Below, one piece after another: positions 50,099-57,926 of a stretch of DNA of 64,000 nucleotides (the stretch's first letter is position 1; each line of letters opens with the position of its first letter). The notes below the pieces were generated by a model. That model searched no databases. It was not told where the DNA came from and saw only the letters and a list, made by a program, of their open reading frames with translations. The DNA is taken from assembly GCF_002234405.1 (NCBI RefSeq), contig NZ_NMQT01000092.1, positions 1-64,000 of the forward strand, read 5' to 3'. Source of the stretch: Amycolatopsis thailandensis (GTDB lineage: Bacteria; Actinomycetota; Actinomycetes; Mycobacteriales; Pseudonocardiaceae). A program made the position numbers and the translations under genes.

Positions 50099-51199
50099 AT
50101 GACCTACCTCGCGGGATCACCCGAAGACTTCCTGGCCGTGCGGCACCTGACGCTGCGCGGCACCCAGGCCGAGATCGGCCACGCCCTCGGCGTCGAAACG
50201 AAGGAGCGTTCGGACTGGACTCCGCCACCCGCGGATCCGATCGTGGCCAAGGCCCGGCGTGTCTGGTTCGAGCGGAACTGGCCGCAGTACGCCGAACGCG
50301 TGGCCGGGTTCGCCGAGGCCTACGGACTCCCTGCCGACGCGGCGGTCTCCTTCGACAACGCCTCCGCCCTGCCCGCCGGATCGGGCTGTTCGGCGCTGTG
50401 GACGGGGAGCACGCTCGGCCGGAACTACGACTTCTTCACCTTGAGCTGGAGCCAGCTCGGCGCGGTGATGGCGGGGGCGGAGCCCGTCGACGACGGGACC
50501 GTGCCGATGGCGTCGCGGCCGTACGTCCTGACCACGATCCCCGACGACGGCATCGCCTCGACGTCACTTTCGATGTCCACAGTGGACGGTGCGATGGAGG
50601 GCGTCAACGAGGCCGGGCTCGTCGTCGCGCTGCTGATGGCCGACCTCGAAGCGGCCACACCGCTGGAGCACGACCCCGGTCCGCAGGCGGGTCTGTCGGT
50701 GCCCCAGGTCTGCCGGTACCTGCTCGACACGTGCGAAACCGTCGACGAGGCCAAGGAAGCGCTGATGCTCGCCAAGCAGTACGCGCACGGCGCGCCCTGC
50801 CACTACATCGTCGCCGACGCCTCCGGGCGCGGCTTCGTCTACGAGCGCGGCGCGCACGACATCGAGTACTTCGTCGAGGTCGCCGACGGGCCGCTGTGCG
50901 TCACGAATCATCCGCTGCACCGCCACCCGGACCTCGACGCGCTGCCGGAGGACACGCCGGAGACGATGCTCACCTACCAGCGGCTGCGCACCCTCACCAA
51001 GGAGGCGGAAGTGGCCGAGCCGCGCGACGCGCTCGACGCGGTGTCCGTCGCGATCGAGCCCGGCGCGCCGTGGCGGACCTTGTGGCGCAGCGTCCTCGAT
51101 CCGGCGGCCCGCACGATGAGCACCCGGTTCTACCTGGGCGACGGTGAGAACGGCACCGCGCGGCACTCACCGGAACTCACCTTCGGCGTTTCGAGGTGA
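50099..51199 (+). CDS. C45-family autoproteolytic acyltransferase/hydrolase
   Basis: A 366-residue Ntn-hydrolase-type protein of the C45 / acyl-CoA:6-APA acyltransferase-like group. The nucleophile is C97 in A-G-S-G-C-S-A-L, followed by L-G-R-N-Y-D-F, the standard motif after the catalytic Cys. E-G-V-N-E-A-G-L-V-V-A and C-V-T-N-H-P complete the fold. Such enzymes cleave or form amide bonds in peptides or acyl amides and may self-cleave before the Cys. The ATG at 50099 was chosen; another ATG 20 codons upstream is possible. It is coupled to an MFS exporter by a GTGA overlap. Confidence 0.78.
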   Translation: MTYLAGSPEDFLAVRHLTLRGTQAEIGHALGVETKERSDWTPPPADPIVAKARRVWFERNWPQYAERVAGFAEAYGLPADAAVSFDNASALPAGSGCSALWTGSTLGRNYDFFTLSWSQLGAVMAGAEPVDDGTVPMASRPYVLTTIPDDGIASTSLSMSTVDGAMEGVNEAGLVVALLMADLEAATPLEHDPGPQAGLSVPQVCRYLLDTCETVDEAKEALMLAKQYAHGAPCHYIVADASGRGFVYERGAHDIEYFVEVADGPLCVTNHPLHRHPDLDALPEDTPETMLTYQRLRTLTKEAEVAEPRDALDAVSVAIEPGAPWRTLWRSVLDPAARTMSTRFYLGDGENGTARHSPELTFGVSR

Positions 51200-52743
51200 C
51201 CGCCATCGGCAAAGGCCGCAAGATCGGCACCGTCGCGGTCTGCGTCCTGGCGCAACTGCTGATCGCGATCGACCTGACCGTGCTGCACCTGGTGCTGCCG
51301 TCGCTTTCGGAGCAGTTGCACCCGTCGACGACGGAACTGCTGTGGATCGCCGACGCGTACGGCTTCGCGCTCGCCGGGCTGCTGATCACGATGGGGAACG
51401 TCGGCGACCGGATCGGCCGGAAGAAACTGCTGCTGATCGGGGCGTCGCTGTTCGGGGTCGCTTCGGTGATCACGGCGTACGCGCCGACGTCGGAACTCCT
51501 GATCGCCGCCCGCGCGCTGCTCGGGATCGCCGCCGCGACGGTGATGCCGTCGACGCTGTCGATCGTGCGGAACGTGTTCACCGGCAAGGAACGCGCGGCG
51601 GTGATCGGGGTTTCGAGCGGGCTGACGATCCTCGGTTTCGGAATGGGCCCGCTCGTCGGCGGTTTCCTGCTCGACCACTTCTGGTGGGGTTCGGTGTTCC
51701 TGGTCAACGTGCCGGTGGTGCTGGTCTTGGTGATCGCCGGCGCGCTGATCCTGCCCGAATCGAAGAACCCGGCGCCGGGCCGGATCGACGTGCCCAGCGT
51801 GTTGCTGTCCCTCGTCGGCATGGTCGGGATCGTCTACACGATCAAGGAAATCGCGTACAAGGGCTGGGCGCATTGGGACATCGCGCTCGCCGCCGTGCTC
51901 GGGCTCGGCTGCCTGGTGGCGTTCGTCTTGCGGCAGCCGAGGCTGGCCGAGCCGCTGATGGACTTGAAGCTGTTCGCGCGGCGCGCGTTCTCGGCGACCG
52001 TCGGCACCACGATCCTGGCGATGTTCGCGCAGCTCGCGGTGTCGCTGATGTTCGCGCAATACCTGCAGCTGGTGGCCGGCTGGTCTCCGCTGAAGTCCGG
52101 GCTCGCCGGACTGCCCGGGATGGGCGGCGCGATCCTCGGCGGTGTGCTCGCGCCGCTGGCGATCAAGGCCTTCGGACGGGCGGTCACGATCGCGCTGGGC
52201 TGCGCGGCGTCGGCGGCCGGGTTCGCGCTGTACTCGGGTATCGGCGTGACGATCGACTACCCGGACCTGCTGTTCGCGATGATCGTCTTCGGGATCGGGC
52301 TTTCGCTGATCCTCGCCGTCGCGACGGACACGGTGCTCGGCGTCGTGCCGAAGACCAGGGCGGGCGCGGCGTCGGCGATCTCCGAAACGGCGACCGAACT
52401 CGGCGGGGCGCTGGGGATCGCGATCCTCGGCAGTGCGCTCGGCGCGCTGTATCGCCGCGAACTCGTCATCCCGGCGGGGGTGCCACCGGAGGCCGCCGGG
52501 GCGATCTCGGACACGCTCGGCGGCGCCGTCCAGGTCGCGGCGCAGCTACCGCCCGATCAAGGAGCTTCGGTGCTCGCCAGTGCGAAACTGGCGTTCGTCG
52601 ACGGGTTGCAGGTGACGATGCTGTGCTCGGCCGGGTTGATGGCGCTGCTGGCGGTGAGCGCGCTGTTCACGCTGCGCGGGGTGCCGAAGGAGCTCGAAGA
52701 CCCTGAAGAGGAGCTCGCGCCGGTTCCGGTCCCGGCGGGCTGA
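51196..52743 (+). CDS. MFS drug exporter, DHA2 family
   Basis: A 515-residue transporter with about 14 membrane helices, as in the DHA2 (EmrB/QacA) family. The G-D-R-I-G-R-K-K loop between helices 2 and 3 and the G-P-L-V-G-G motif in helix 5 are the antiporter signatures. It would expel a small molecule with proton exchange. It shares a GTGA junction with the C45 hydrolase, so the pair may export and process the same compound (inference). A family C hairpin lies at its 3' end. Confidence 0.87.
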   Translation: MTAIGKGRKIGTVAVCVLAQLLIAIDLTVLHLVLPSLSEQLHPSTTELLWIADAYGFALAGLLITMGNVGDRIGRKKLLLIGASLFGVASVITAYAPTSELLIAARALLGIAAATVMPSTLSIVRNVFTGKERAAVIGVSSGLTILGFGMGPLVGGFLLDHFWWGSVFLVNVPVVLVLVIAGALILPESKNPAPGRIDVPSVLLSLVGMVGIVYTIKEIAYKGWAHWDIALAAVLGLGCLVAFVLRQPRLAEPLMDLKLFARRAFSATVGTTILAMFAQLAVSLMFAQYLQLVAGWSPLKSGLAGLPGMGGAILGGVLAPLAIKAFGRAVTIALGCAASAAGFALYSGIGVTIDYPDLLFAMIVFGIGLSLILAVATDTVLGVVPKTRAGAASAISETATELGGALGIAILGSALGALYRRELVIPAGVPPEAAGAISDTLGGAVQVAAQLPPDQGASVLASAKLAFVDGLQVTMLCSAGLMALLAVSALFTLRGVPKELEDPEEELAPVPVPAG

Positions 52744-52747
52744 AGGG

Positions 52748-52814
52748 GCCCTTCACCGCATGGGACGCGGTGAAGGGCGCTTTCCCCGCATGAGATGCGG
52801 GGAAAGCGTCCTTC
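52748..52814. repeat. Overlapping hairpins, family C, second copy
   Basis: Two stems compete for one segment. GCCCTTCACCGC pairs with GCGGTGAAGGGC (52748-52778), and a 19-bp stem with one G-T pair uses 52772-52790 and 52796-52814. The second is a near copy of the hairpin at 20077. It lies between convergent genes and contains the stop of the minus-strand gene. Confidence 0.85.
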
Positions 52815-53304
52815 AGCCCCTCGGTCCGGCCAGCGGGACCGCGCGACGGTCGCCCATCCGCACCATGGCCAGCAACGGTTTCGCGGCCAGGCTCAGCAGC
52901 CTGGCCGCGAACTCGCGCCCGTTGCGGCGCGCGATGTCCGGGCCGAAGGCGTCCATCAGCGCGACGAGGCCGGGCAGCGGCCGCACGAACAAGGTCACCT
53001 CGGTGATGAGCCCGTCCTCGCCGATTTTCAGCACCGCCGCCTCTTCGATCTCCTCCGCGCCGATCCGCGCGGTGTAGACGACCACCCGCGTCGTCGCGTC
53101 GCCGGTGTCGGTGTGGAACCGCACGTCGCGCAGATGCGTGTAGGCGACTTCCAGCAGCGGCTTGAGTTCCGCGTGCCCGGTGAACCGGACCCGGCTCGTC
53201 AGCGGCGAATGCACGATCACGTCCGGCGCGAAACCGCTCAGCGCGAGTTCGACGTCCCGGGTCTCGAGGGCCCGGCGGTACCGCTCGGTGGTCTCGGTGC
53301 TCAT
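52813..53304 (-). CDS. SnoaL-like / NTF2-fold protein
   Basis: A 163-residue protein with the pattern of the SnoaL/NTF2 fold: a helical N-terminus (Y-R-R-A-L-E-T-R-D-V-E), the V-I-V-H-S-P-L strand, and long strands such as R-V-V-V-Y-T-A-R-I and E-A-A-V-L-K-I. Many members bind small ligands or act as isomerases. The start is set by AGGAGG upstream and an ATGA overlap with the TetR stop, so regulator and protein are made together. A longer frame upstream is not used. Function is unknown. Confidence 0.72.
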   Translation of the reverse strand: MSTETTERYRRALETRDVELALSGFAPDVIVHSPLTSRVRFTGHAELKPLLEVAYTHLRDVRFHTDTGDATTRVVVYTARIGAEEIEEAAVLKIGEDGLITEVTLFVRPLPGLVALMDAFGPDIARRNGREFAARLLSLAAKPLLAMVRMGDRRAVPLAGPRG

Positions 53305-53912
53305 ACGTCCTCCTGGATCAGATTCCCCAGACCGCGCCACAACAGATCCGTCGTGAGCGCGACGACTTGCTCCCGCGGGATGTCGCGGTTGCTCCACCAC
53401 CAGGTGGCGATGGCGTTCAGTGCGCTCTTCGCCGCTTCGGCGAGAGCCTCGTTCGCGCGGTCGCGCGGCAGGTCCGCGGTCAGCGCCAGGCCGGGGACCC
53501 GGGCGAACACCTCGGTCAGCCGCCCGGTCGCCCTGGCCTGCCCGCGCCGGTGCACCTCGGCGACACCCTCGTCGGACGGCGTCTCGGCGAAGATCATCCG
53601 CCAGCCGCGTTCATTCGTCTCCATCCAGGCGAAGATCGCCGCCACCCGGCCGCGCAGCAGTTCTTCGGCGGTCTCGGACGGCGGCAGGCCGGCCCAGCCG
53701 GCCAGCAGACTGTCCACTTCGGACTCCAGCAGGCCCGCGTACAGCGCCGCCTTGGACGGGAAATGGTCGTAGAGCACGGGCGTGCTGATCCCGGCCGCCG
53801 TCGCGACCTCGCGCATTCCCGCCGCGTCGTACCCGGACGCGGCGAACACCCGCGCCGCCGCGGCCAGGATCCGCTCCCGGCGTTCGTCCTTGCTCAACCG
53901 CTTACCTGACAT
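53301..53912 (-). CDS. TetR-family regulator
   Basis: A 203-residue TetR-type repressor. The N-terminal helix-turn-helix is A-G-I-S-T-P-V-L-Y-D-H-F-P-S-K, preceded by I-L-A-A-A-A-R-V-F-A-A-S-G-Y. The C-terminal ligand domain is variable. Two matching 18-bp palindromes lie in its promoter, one over its own start codon. It is therefore very likely to repress itself, the SnoaL-like gene and the divergent LhgO-like gene. The ATG is inside the first palindrome. Confidence 0.87.
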   Translation of the reverse strand: MSGKRLSKDERRERILAAAARVFAASGYDAAGMREVATAAGISTPVLYDHFPSKAALYAGLLESEVDSLLAGWAGLPPSETAEELLRGRVAAIFAWMETNERGWRMIFAETPSDEGVAEVHRRGQARATGRLTEVFARVPGLALTADLPRDRANEALAEAAKSALNAIATWWWSNRDIPREQVVALTTDLLWRGLGNLIQEDV

Positions 53913-53921
53913 CGGTCAGGT
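53904..53921. promoter_or_regulatory. TetR operator 1
   Basis: ACCTGACATCGGTCAGGT is an inverted repeat with arms ACCTGAC and GTCAGGT. It covers the start codon of the TetR gene (ATG at 53912-53910). The same arms recur 31 bp away. Confidence 0.7.
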
Positions 53922-53934
53922 ACGCTACCAGTCA

Positions 53935-53952
53935 ACCTGACACTTGTCAGGT
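53935..53952. promoter_or_regulatory. TetR operator 2
   Basis: ACCTGACACTTGTCAGGT has the same arms as operator 1. The spacing of 31 bp (about three helical turns) would put two TetR dimers on the same face. It lies 12 bp upstream of the TAACCT -10-like box of the LhgO-like gene. Confidence 0.7.
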
Positions 53953-53977
53953 AGCGCTCCGGGTAACCTGGTCGATC

Positions 53978-55162
53978 GTGCGCACAGTCGTAGTCATCGG
54001 GGGCGGGATCGTCGGTCTCGCCACAGCCTGGGAACTGACCAGAAGAGGCCTGGACGTCACGGTGCTCGAAAAGGAGGACCGCTGGGCGGCCCACCAGACG
54101 GGGCACAACTCGAACGTCGTGCACGCGGGGCTCTACTACAAGCCGGGATCCTTCAAGGCGAGGATGTCCACCGCGGGCAATCGGTCCATTGTGGACTTCG
54201 CACGGCAGTACGGGGTGCCGGTCGAGGTGTGCGGCAAACTCGTCGTCGCCACCTCCGAAGCGGAGCTCCCGGCGCTGAAGGTGCTCGCCGAACGGGCCGA
54301 AGCGAACGGCGTCCCGGCTAAGCTGATCACGCCGAGCGAGGCCCGGGAGTACGAGCCCGAGGTCTCGTGCGTCGCCGCGCTGCGCGTGGAATCCACCGGC
54401 ATCATCGACTTCCCCGCCGTCTGCTCCGCGCTCGTGCGGCTGCTCGACGAGTCCGACGCCGACCTCCGGCTCGGCACGTCCGCGCTGGGGATCCGCCCGG
54501 GCCGCACCGGCGGCGTCGAGGTGGCGACCGGCGACGAGGTGATCCACGCGGACGCGCTCGTCAACTGCGCGGGCCTGCACGCGGACCGCGTCGCGCGGCT
54601 CGCCGGGCTCACCCCGAGCGCGCGGATCGTGCCGTTCCGCGGCGAGTACTACGAGCTCAAGCCCGAACGCCGCCATCTGGTGCGCGGCCTGATCTACCCG
54701 GTCCCGGACGCGTCGCTGCCGTTCCTCGGCGTGCACCTGACCCGCATGCTCGACGGCAGCGTGCACGCCGGCCCCAACGCCGTGCTGGCGCTGCGCCGCG
54801 AGGGCTACACGTGGCGCGACTTCTCCGCGAAGGATCTCGCCGAGGTCGCCCGCTTCCCCGGCGTCTGGCGGCTCGCGCGCAAGTACGCGTACCCGACGGG
54901 GCTCGACGAGGTCCGCCGGTCGTTCTCACGCCGCCGCTTCGCCGAAAGCCTCGCGCGGCTCGTTCCCGCCGTCACCGAGGACGACATCGTGCGGCACGGC
55001 TCCGGCGTCCGGGCACAGGCGCTGCGCCCGGACGGCGCGCTCGTCGACGACTTCCTGATCGAGACCGCGCGGAACCAGGTGCACGTCCTCAACGCGCCCT
55101 CGCCGGCGGCGACCAGCGCGCTGGAGATCGCGAAGCACATCGCCGACGAGGTGAGCTCCTAG
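53978..55162 (+). CDS. lhgO: L-2-hydroxyglutarate oxidase LhgO-like
   Basis: A 394-residue FAD enzyme that oxidises L-2-hydroxyglutarate to 2-oxoglutarate, a repair reaction for a side product of malate dehydrogenase. The FAD loop is V-I-G-G-G-I-V-G-L, and H-N-S-N-V-V-H-A-G-L-Y-Y is characteristic of this family. F-R-G-E-Y-Y-E-L and the C-terminal G-V-R-A-Q-A-L agree with LhgO (about 400). The GTG start follows TAACCT by 8 nt, fitting a leaderless mRNA under the TetR operators. Its stop overlaps the DUF3558 stop by 4 nt on the other strand. Confidence 0.85.
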   Translation: MRTVVVIGGGIVGLATAWELTRRGLDVTVLEKEDRWAAHQTGHNSNVVHAGLYYKPGSFKARMSTAGNRSIVDFARQYGVPVEVCGKLVVATSEAELPALKVLAERAEANGVPAKLITPSEAREYEPEVSCVAALRVESTGIIDFPAVCSALVRLLDESDADLRLGTSALGIRPGRTGGVEVATGDEVIHADALVNCAGLHADRVARLAGLTPSARIVPFRGEYYELKPERRHLVRGLIYPVPDASLPFLGVHLTRMLDGSVHAGPNAVLALRREGYTWRDFSAKDLAEVARFPGVWRLARKYAYPTGLDEVRRSFSRRRFAESLARLVPAVTEDDIVRHGSGVRAQALRPDGALVDDFLIETARNQVHVLNAPSPAATSALEIAKHIADEVSS

Positions 55163-56163
55163 GAGGACGGCGGCAGGTTCGCGTTCAGCAGCGGCACGGC
55201 GGCCTTGATGACGTCGCACGCCTTCGCGGGGTCGTCGAGGTTGCCCGCGATGATCGCCACCGTCGACGTCGCGGTGATCGCGAGACCGGCCGCGCACAGC
55301 TTGCTGCCCGACTCGGTGTAGAGCTTCCACTTGCGGTCGCCGGAGTCGAAGTCCTGCGGTTCGCCCTGCGTGATCAGCGATGGCGCCTCGTCGATCGCCT
55401 TCGACGTGTAGAACCACAGGTCGAAGGCCTTTTCGCCCTTGTCGCCGTCCGTGTCGGCCCACTCGCAGCCGGTCTGGTTCGGGTCGGAACTGGACTTCAT
55501 CGGCTCACCGGTCGGGCCGAGGCGCAACTGGGCGGTCTGCTCGGGCTTGAGCATGGCGCACGGGTCGGTGGTCACGAGCGGCCCGCCCGGCTCGGCGGGC
55601 TTCTGTCCGGGCGGAGCGGTGATCTGCGGATCCTGCTGTCCGCCCGGCAGCTTCGACGCCACGGCCGGGGCCGCCGCCTTGGCCAGGTCGCACGCGTTGC
55701 CCTCGGTGTGATCGGGGCTCTCGCTGGCGATCTCCACGAAGGAGTCCGGGGTGAGTTCCGTGCTCAGCGAGCAGTAGTCCGGGCCGAGGATGGTGGCGTA
55801 CCGCGTCCAGGTGAAACCGCCGATCCCGAACTTCTCGCCGGACTGCGCGCCGTTCATGTACTCGTTCAAGGACAGGTCCTTGCTCAACGAGACCTCGAGG
55901 TTCGACGCCTTCCTGACGTCCTCCAGCTTCCGGAACCGGCAGACCGCGGGGGTCTTCTGATCGGGCTTGGCGGCGCGTTCCTCACCGGGGTACGTGACGC
56001 CCAGCGCGTTCGCGTGGTCCTGCGTCAGCAACGCGCACGGCTCGGCCTTCGTGATCACCGGCCCCTGTCCGGGCACCGGCGAGGCCGTACCTGGAATCGT
56101 CGACGTGCAGCCGCCGAGCGCCAGCACCGTCAGCCCGATCGCGAGCGAATTCCGAAACCGCAT
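55159..56163 (-). CDS. Two-domain DUF3558 lipoprotein
   Basis: A 334-residue lipoprotein with lipobox L-A-L-G-G-C (Cys19). It has two DUF3558-like domains: residues about 43-165 start at E-P-C-A-L-L, and residues about 203-334 start at D-P-C-A-M-L. The linker between them (about 168-200) is Pro/Gln/Gly-rich. Each domain carries the spaced Cys pairs of the family. Function is unknown; it is exported and lipid-anchored. A short paralogue just upstream looks like a deleted copy. Confidence 0.8.
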   Translation of the reverse strand: MRFRNSLAIGLTVLALGGCTSTIPGTASPVPGQGPVITKAEPCALLTQDHANALGVTYPGEERAAKPDQKTPAVCRFRKLEDVRKASNLEVSLSKDLSLNEYMNGAQSGEKFGIGGFTWTRYATILGPDYCSLSTELTPDSFVEIASESPDHTEGNACDLAKAAAPAVASKLPGGQQDPQITAPPGQKPAEPGGPLVTTDPCAMLKPEQTAQLRLGPTGEPMKSSSDPNQTGCEWADTDGDKGEKAFDLWFYTSKAIDEAPSLITQGEPQDFDSGDRKWKLYTESGSKLCAAGLAITATSTVAIIAGNLDDPAKACDVIKAAVPLLNANLPPSS

Positions 56164-56190
56164 GCGTCCCCTCCATCTTCGGCTCGCACA

Positions 56191-56466
56191 CTACTTGTGC
56201 GCGGCGGTGCAGTACTTCAGGGAGGAAGGTTCGGGTTTCCGCTGCCCCGGCGGCGCGACGATCTTCGGGTCCGGCTGCCCGCCGGGCAGCTTCGACGCGA
56301 TCGCGTCGGCGTGTCCAGGGGTGAGCAACGAGCACGGCGCCGCCTTGGTGAGCACCGGCCCCTGGCCGGGCACCGGCGACGCCGTCCCCGAAATCGTCTC
56401 GGAACATCCGCCGAGCAGGAAGACCGCCGCGAAGAGCGCGGTGATCGGCTTGCGATGGCGGTTCAT
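56191..56466 (-). CDS. Short DUF3558-like lipoprotein, internally deleted
   Basis: A 91-residue lipoprotein with lipobox L-L-G-G-C (Cys21). Residues about 27-53 match the start of the first DUF3558 domain of its neighbour (G-T-A-S-P-V-P-G-Q-G-P then P-C-S-L-L-T-P-G-H-A). It then jumps to the neighbour's linker (A-S-K-L-P-G-G-Q-P-D-P). About 114 residues of the neighbour's domain are missing, in frame. The fold is probably lost, yet signal and lipobox are intact. It may be a remnant of a tandem duplication or a small lipoprotein in its own right. Confidence 0.7.
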   Translation of the reverse strand: MNRHRKPITALFAAVFLLGGCSETISGTASPVPGQGPVLTKAAPCSLLTPGHADAIASKLPGGQPDPKIVAPPGQRKPEPSSLKYCTAAHK

Positions 56467-56491
56467 GCTGGGGCCCTCCTCGGCGCGGACC

Positions 56492-57760
56492 CTACTTCGA
56501 TGTCGGCGTGAGCACCTCGGTTCCGCCGAGGAAGGGACGAAGCGCTTCGGGGACCCGGACGGAACCGTCTTCGAGCTGATGGTTCTCCAGGATCGCGACG
56601 ATCCACCTGGTGGTGGCGAGCGTGCCGTTCAGCGTGGCGACGGTCTGCGGGCGGCCGTCTTCGTCGCGGTAGCGGATGCCGAGGCGGCGGGCCTGGAACG
56701 TCGTGCAGTTCGACGTCGAGGTCAGCTCGCGGTAGGCCTCCTGCGACGGCACCCACGCCTCGCAGTCGAACTTCCGGTACGCCGACGTGCCGAGGTCGCC
56801 GGTGGCGGTGTCGATCACCCGGTACGGGACCTCGATCTTGGCGAGCATCTGCTCTTCCCAGTCCAGCAGGCGCGCGTGCTCGGCCTCGGCGTCCTCGGGA
56901 CGCGTGTAGACGAACATCTCGACCTTGTCGAACTGGTGGACGCGGATGATGCCGCGGGTGTCCTTGCCGTACGAACCGGCCTCGCGGCGGTAGCAGGACG
57001 ACCAGCCCGCGTAGCGCTTCGCGCCGTCGCCGAGGTCGAGGATCTCGTCGGCGTGGTAGCCGGCGAGCGGGACCTCGGAGGTGCCGACGAGGTACAGGTC
57101 GTCGTCGCGCAGCCGGTAGACCTCCGACGAGTGCGCGCCGAGGAATCCGGTGCCCGCCATGATCTCCGGCCGGACCAGGGTCGGCGTGATCATCGGGGTG
57201 AAGCCGTTCGCGCTCGCCTGCGCGATGGCCATGTTCAGCAGGCCGAGCTGCAGCTGGGCGCCGATGCCGGTGAGGAAGTAGAACCGCGATCCCGAGACCT
57301 TCGCGCCGCGCTCCATGTCGAGCGCGCCGAGGCCCTCGCAGAGTTCGAGGTGATCCTTGGGCTTGAAGTCGAACTTCTTCGGCTCGCCGACGTGCTTGAG
57401 CACGACGAAGTCGTCCTCGCCGCCTTCGGGCGCGTCGGGGTGGACGAGGTTCGGCACCACGCGGTGCAGCTGCTCGAACTCCTCCGAAGCCTCGGTCTGC
57501 TCGACCTCGGCGGCTTTCACCTGGGCGGCGAGGTCCTTCGCCTTGGCGAGCAGCGCGGCCCGTTCGTCGCCTTGCGCCTTCGGGACGAGCTTGCCCAGCG
57601 ACTTCTGCTCGGCGCGCAGCGTGTTGGCGGCGGCGATCGAAGACCGGCGACGGGAGTCGAGGGAGAGCAGCTTGTCGACCACTCCTTCGTCCTCGCCACG
57701 GGCGCGCTGCGAAGCGCGCACGACGTCCGGGTCATCGCGCAGAGTCCTGGGGTCAATCAC
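56492..57760 (-). CDS. serS: Seryl-tRNA synthetase
   Basis: A 422-residue class II synthetase that charges tRNA-Ser. The N-terminal long coiled-coil arm (about 30-100) is typical of bacterial SerRS. G-T-S-E-V-P-L and the Y-R-R-E-A-G-S region carry motifs 1-2, and G-T-L-A-T-T-R-W is motif 3. The GTG start was chosen because TACCCT lies 8 nt upstream and the family begins V/M-I-D-P-R; a longer frame exists. Rv3834c is the M. tuberculosis counterpart in the same neighbourhood. Confidence 0.95.
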   Translation of the reverse strand: MIDPRTLRDDPDVVRASQRARGEDEGVVDKLLSLDSRRRSSIAAANTLRAEQKSLGKLVPKAQGDERAALLAKAKDLAAQVKAAEVEQTEASEEFEQLHRVVPNLVHPDAPEGGEDDFVVLKHVGEPKKFDFKPKDHLELCEGLGALDMERGAKVSGSRFYFLTGIGAQLQLGLLNMAIAQASANGFTPMITPTLVRPEIMAGTGFLGAHSSEVYRLRDDDLYLVGTSEVPLAGYHADEILDLGDGAKRYAGWSSCYRREAGSYGKDTRGIIRVHQFDKVEMFVYTRPEDAEAEHARLLDWEEQMLAKIEVPYRVIDTATGDLGTSAYRKFDCEAWVPSQEAYRELTSTSNCTTFQARRLGIRYRDEDGRPQTVATLNGTLATTRWIVAILENHQLEDGSVRVPEALRPFLGGTEVLTPTSK

Positions 57761-57926
57761 GAGAGCTGAGGGTAGTCCGTGGCCTTCGCGCACTTCGAGG
57801 CAGTTTCCCCGTACAGACTGTGCGGGCCGCCGCGGAGAACCCGACAGTCTGATCGTTGTCGCCCGTTTCGGGCCGTCCCCATACTGAGCCCGGCCCCGGA
57901 TTCCCTGCTGCGGACGGAGAAACCCG

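Noticed and set aside
56191..56466. Pseudogene call for the short lipoprotein
   Set aside because: The frame is intact from ATG to stop with a good signal peptide, so it is kept as a CDS with the deletion noted.
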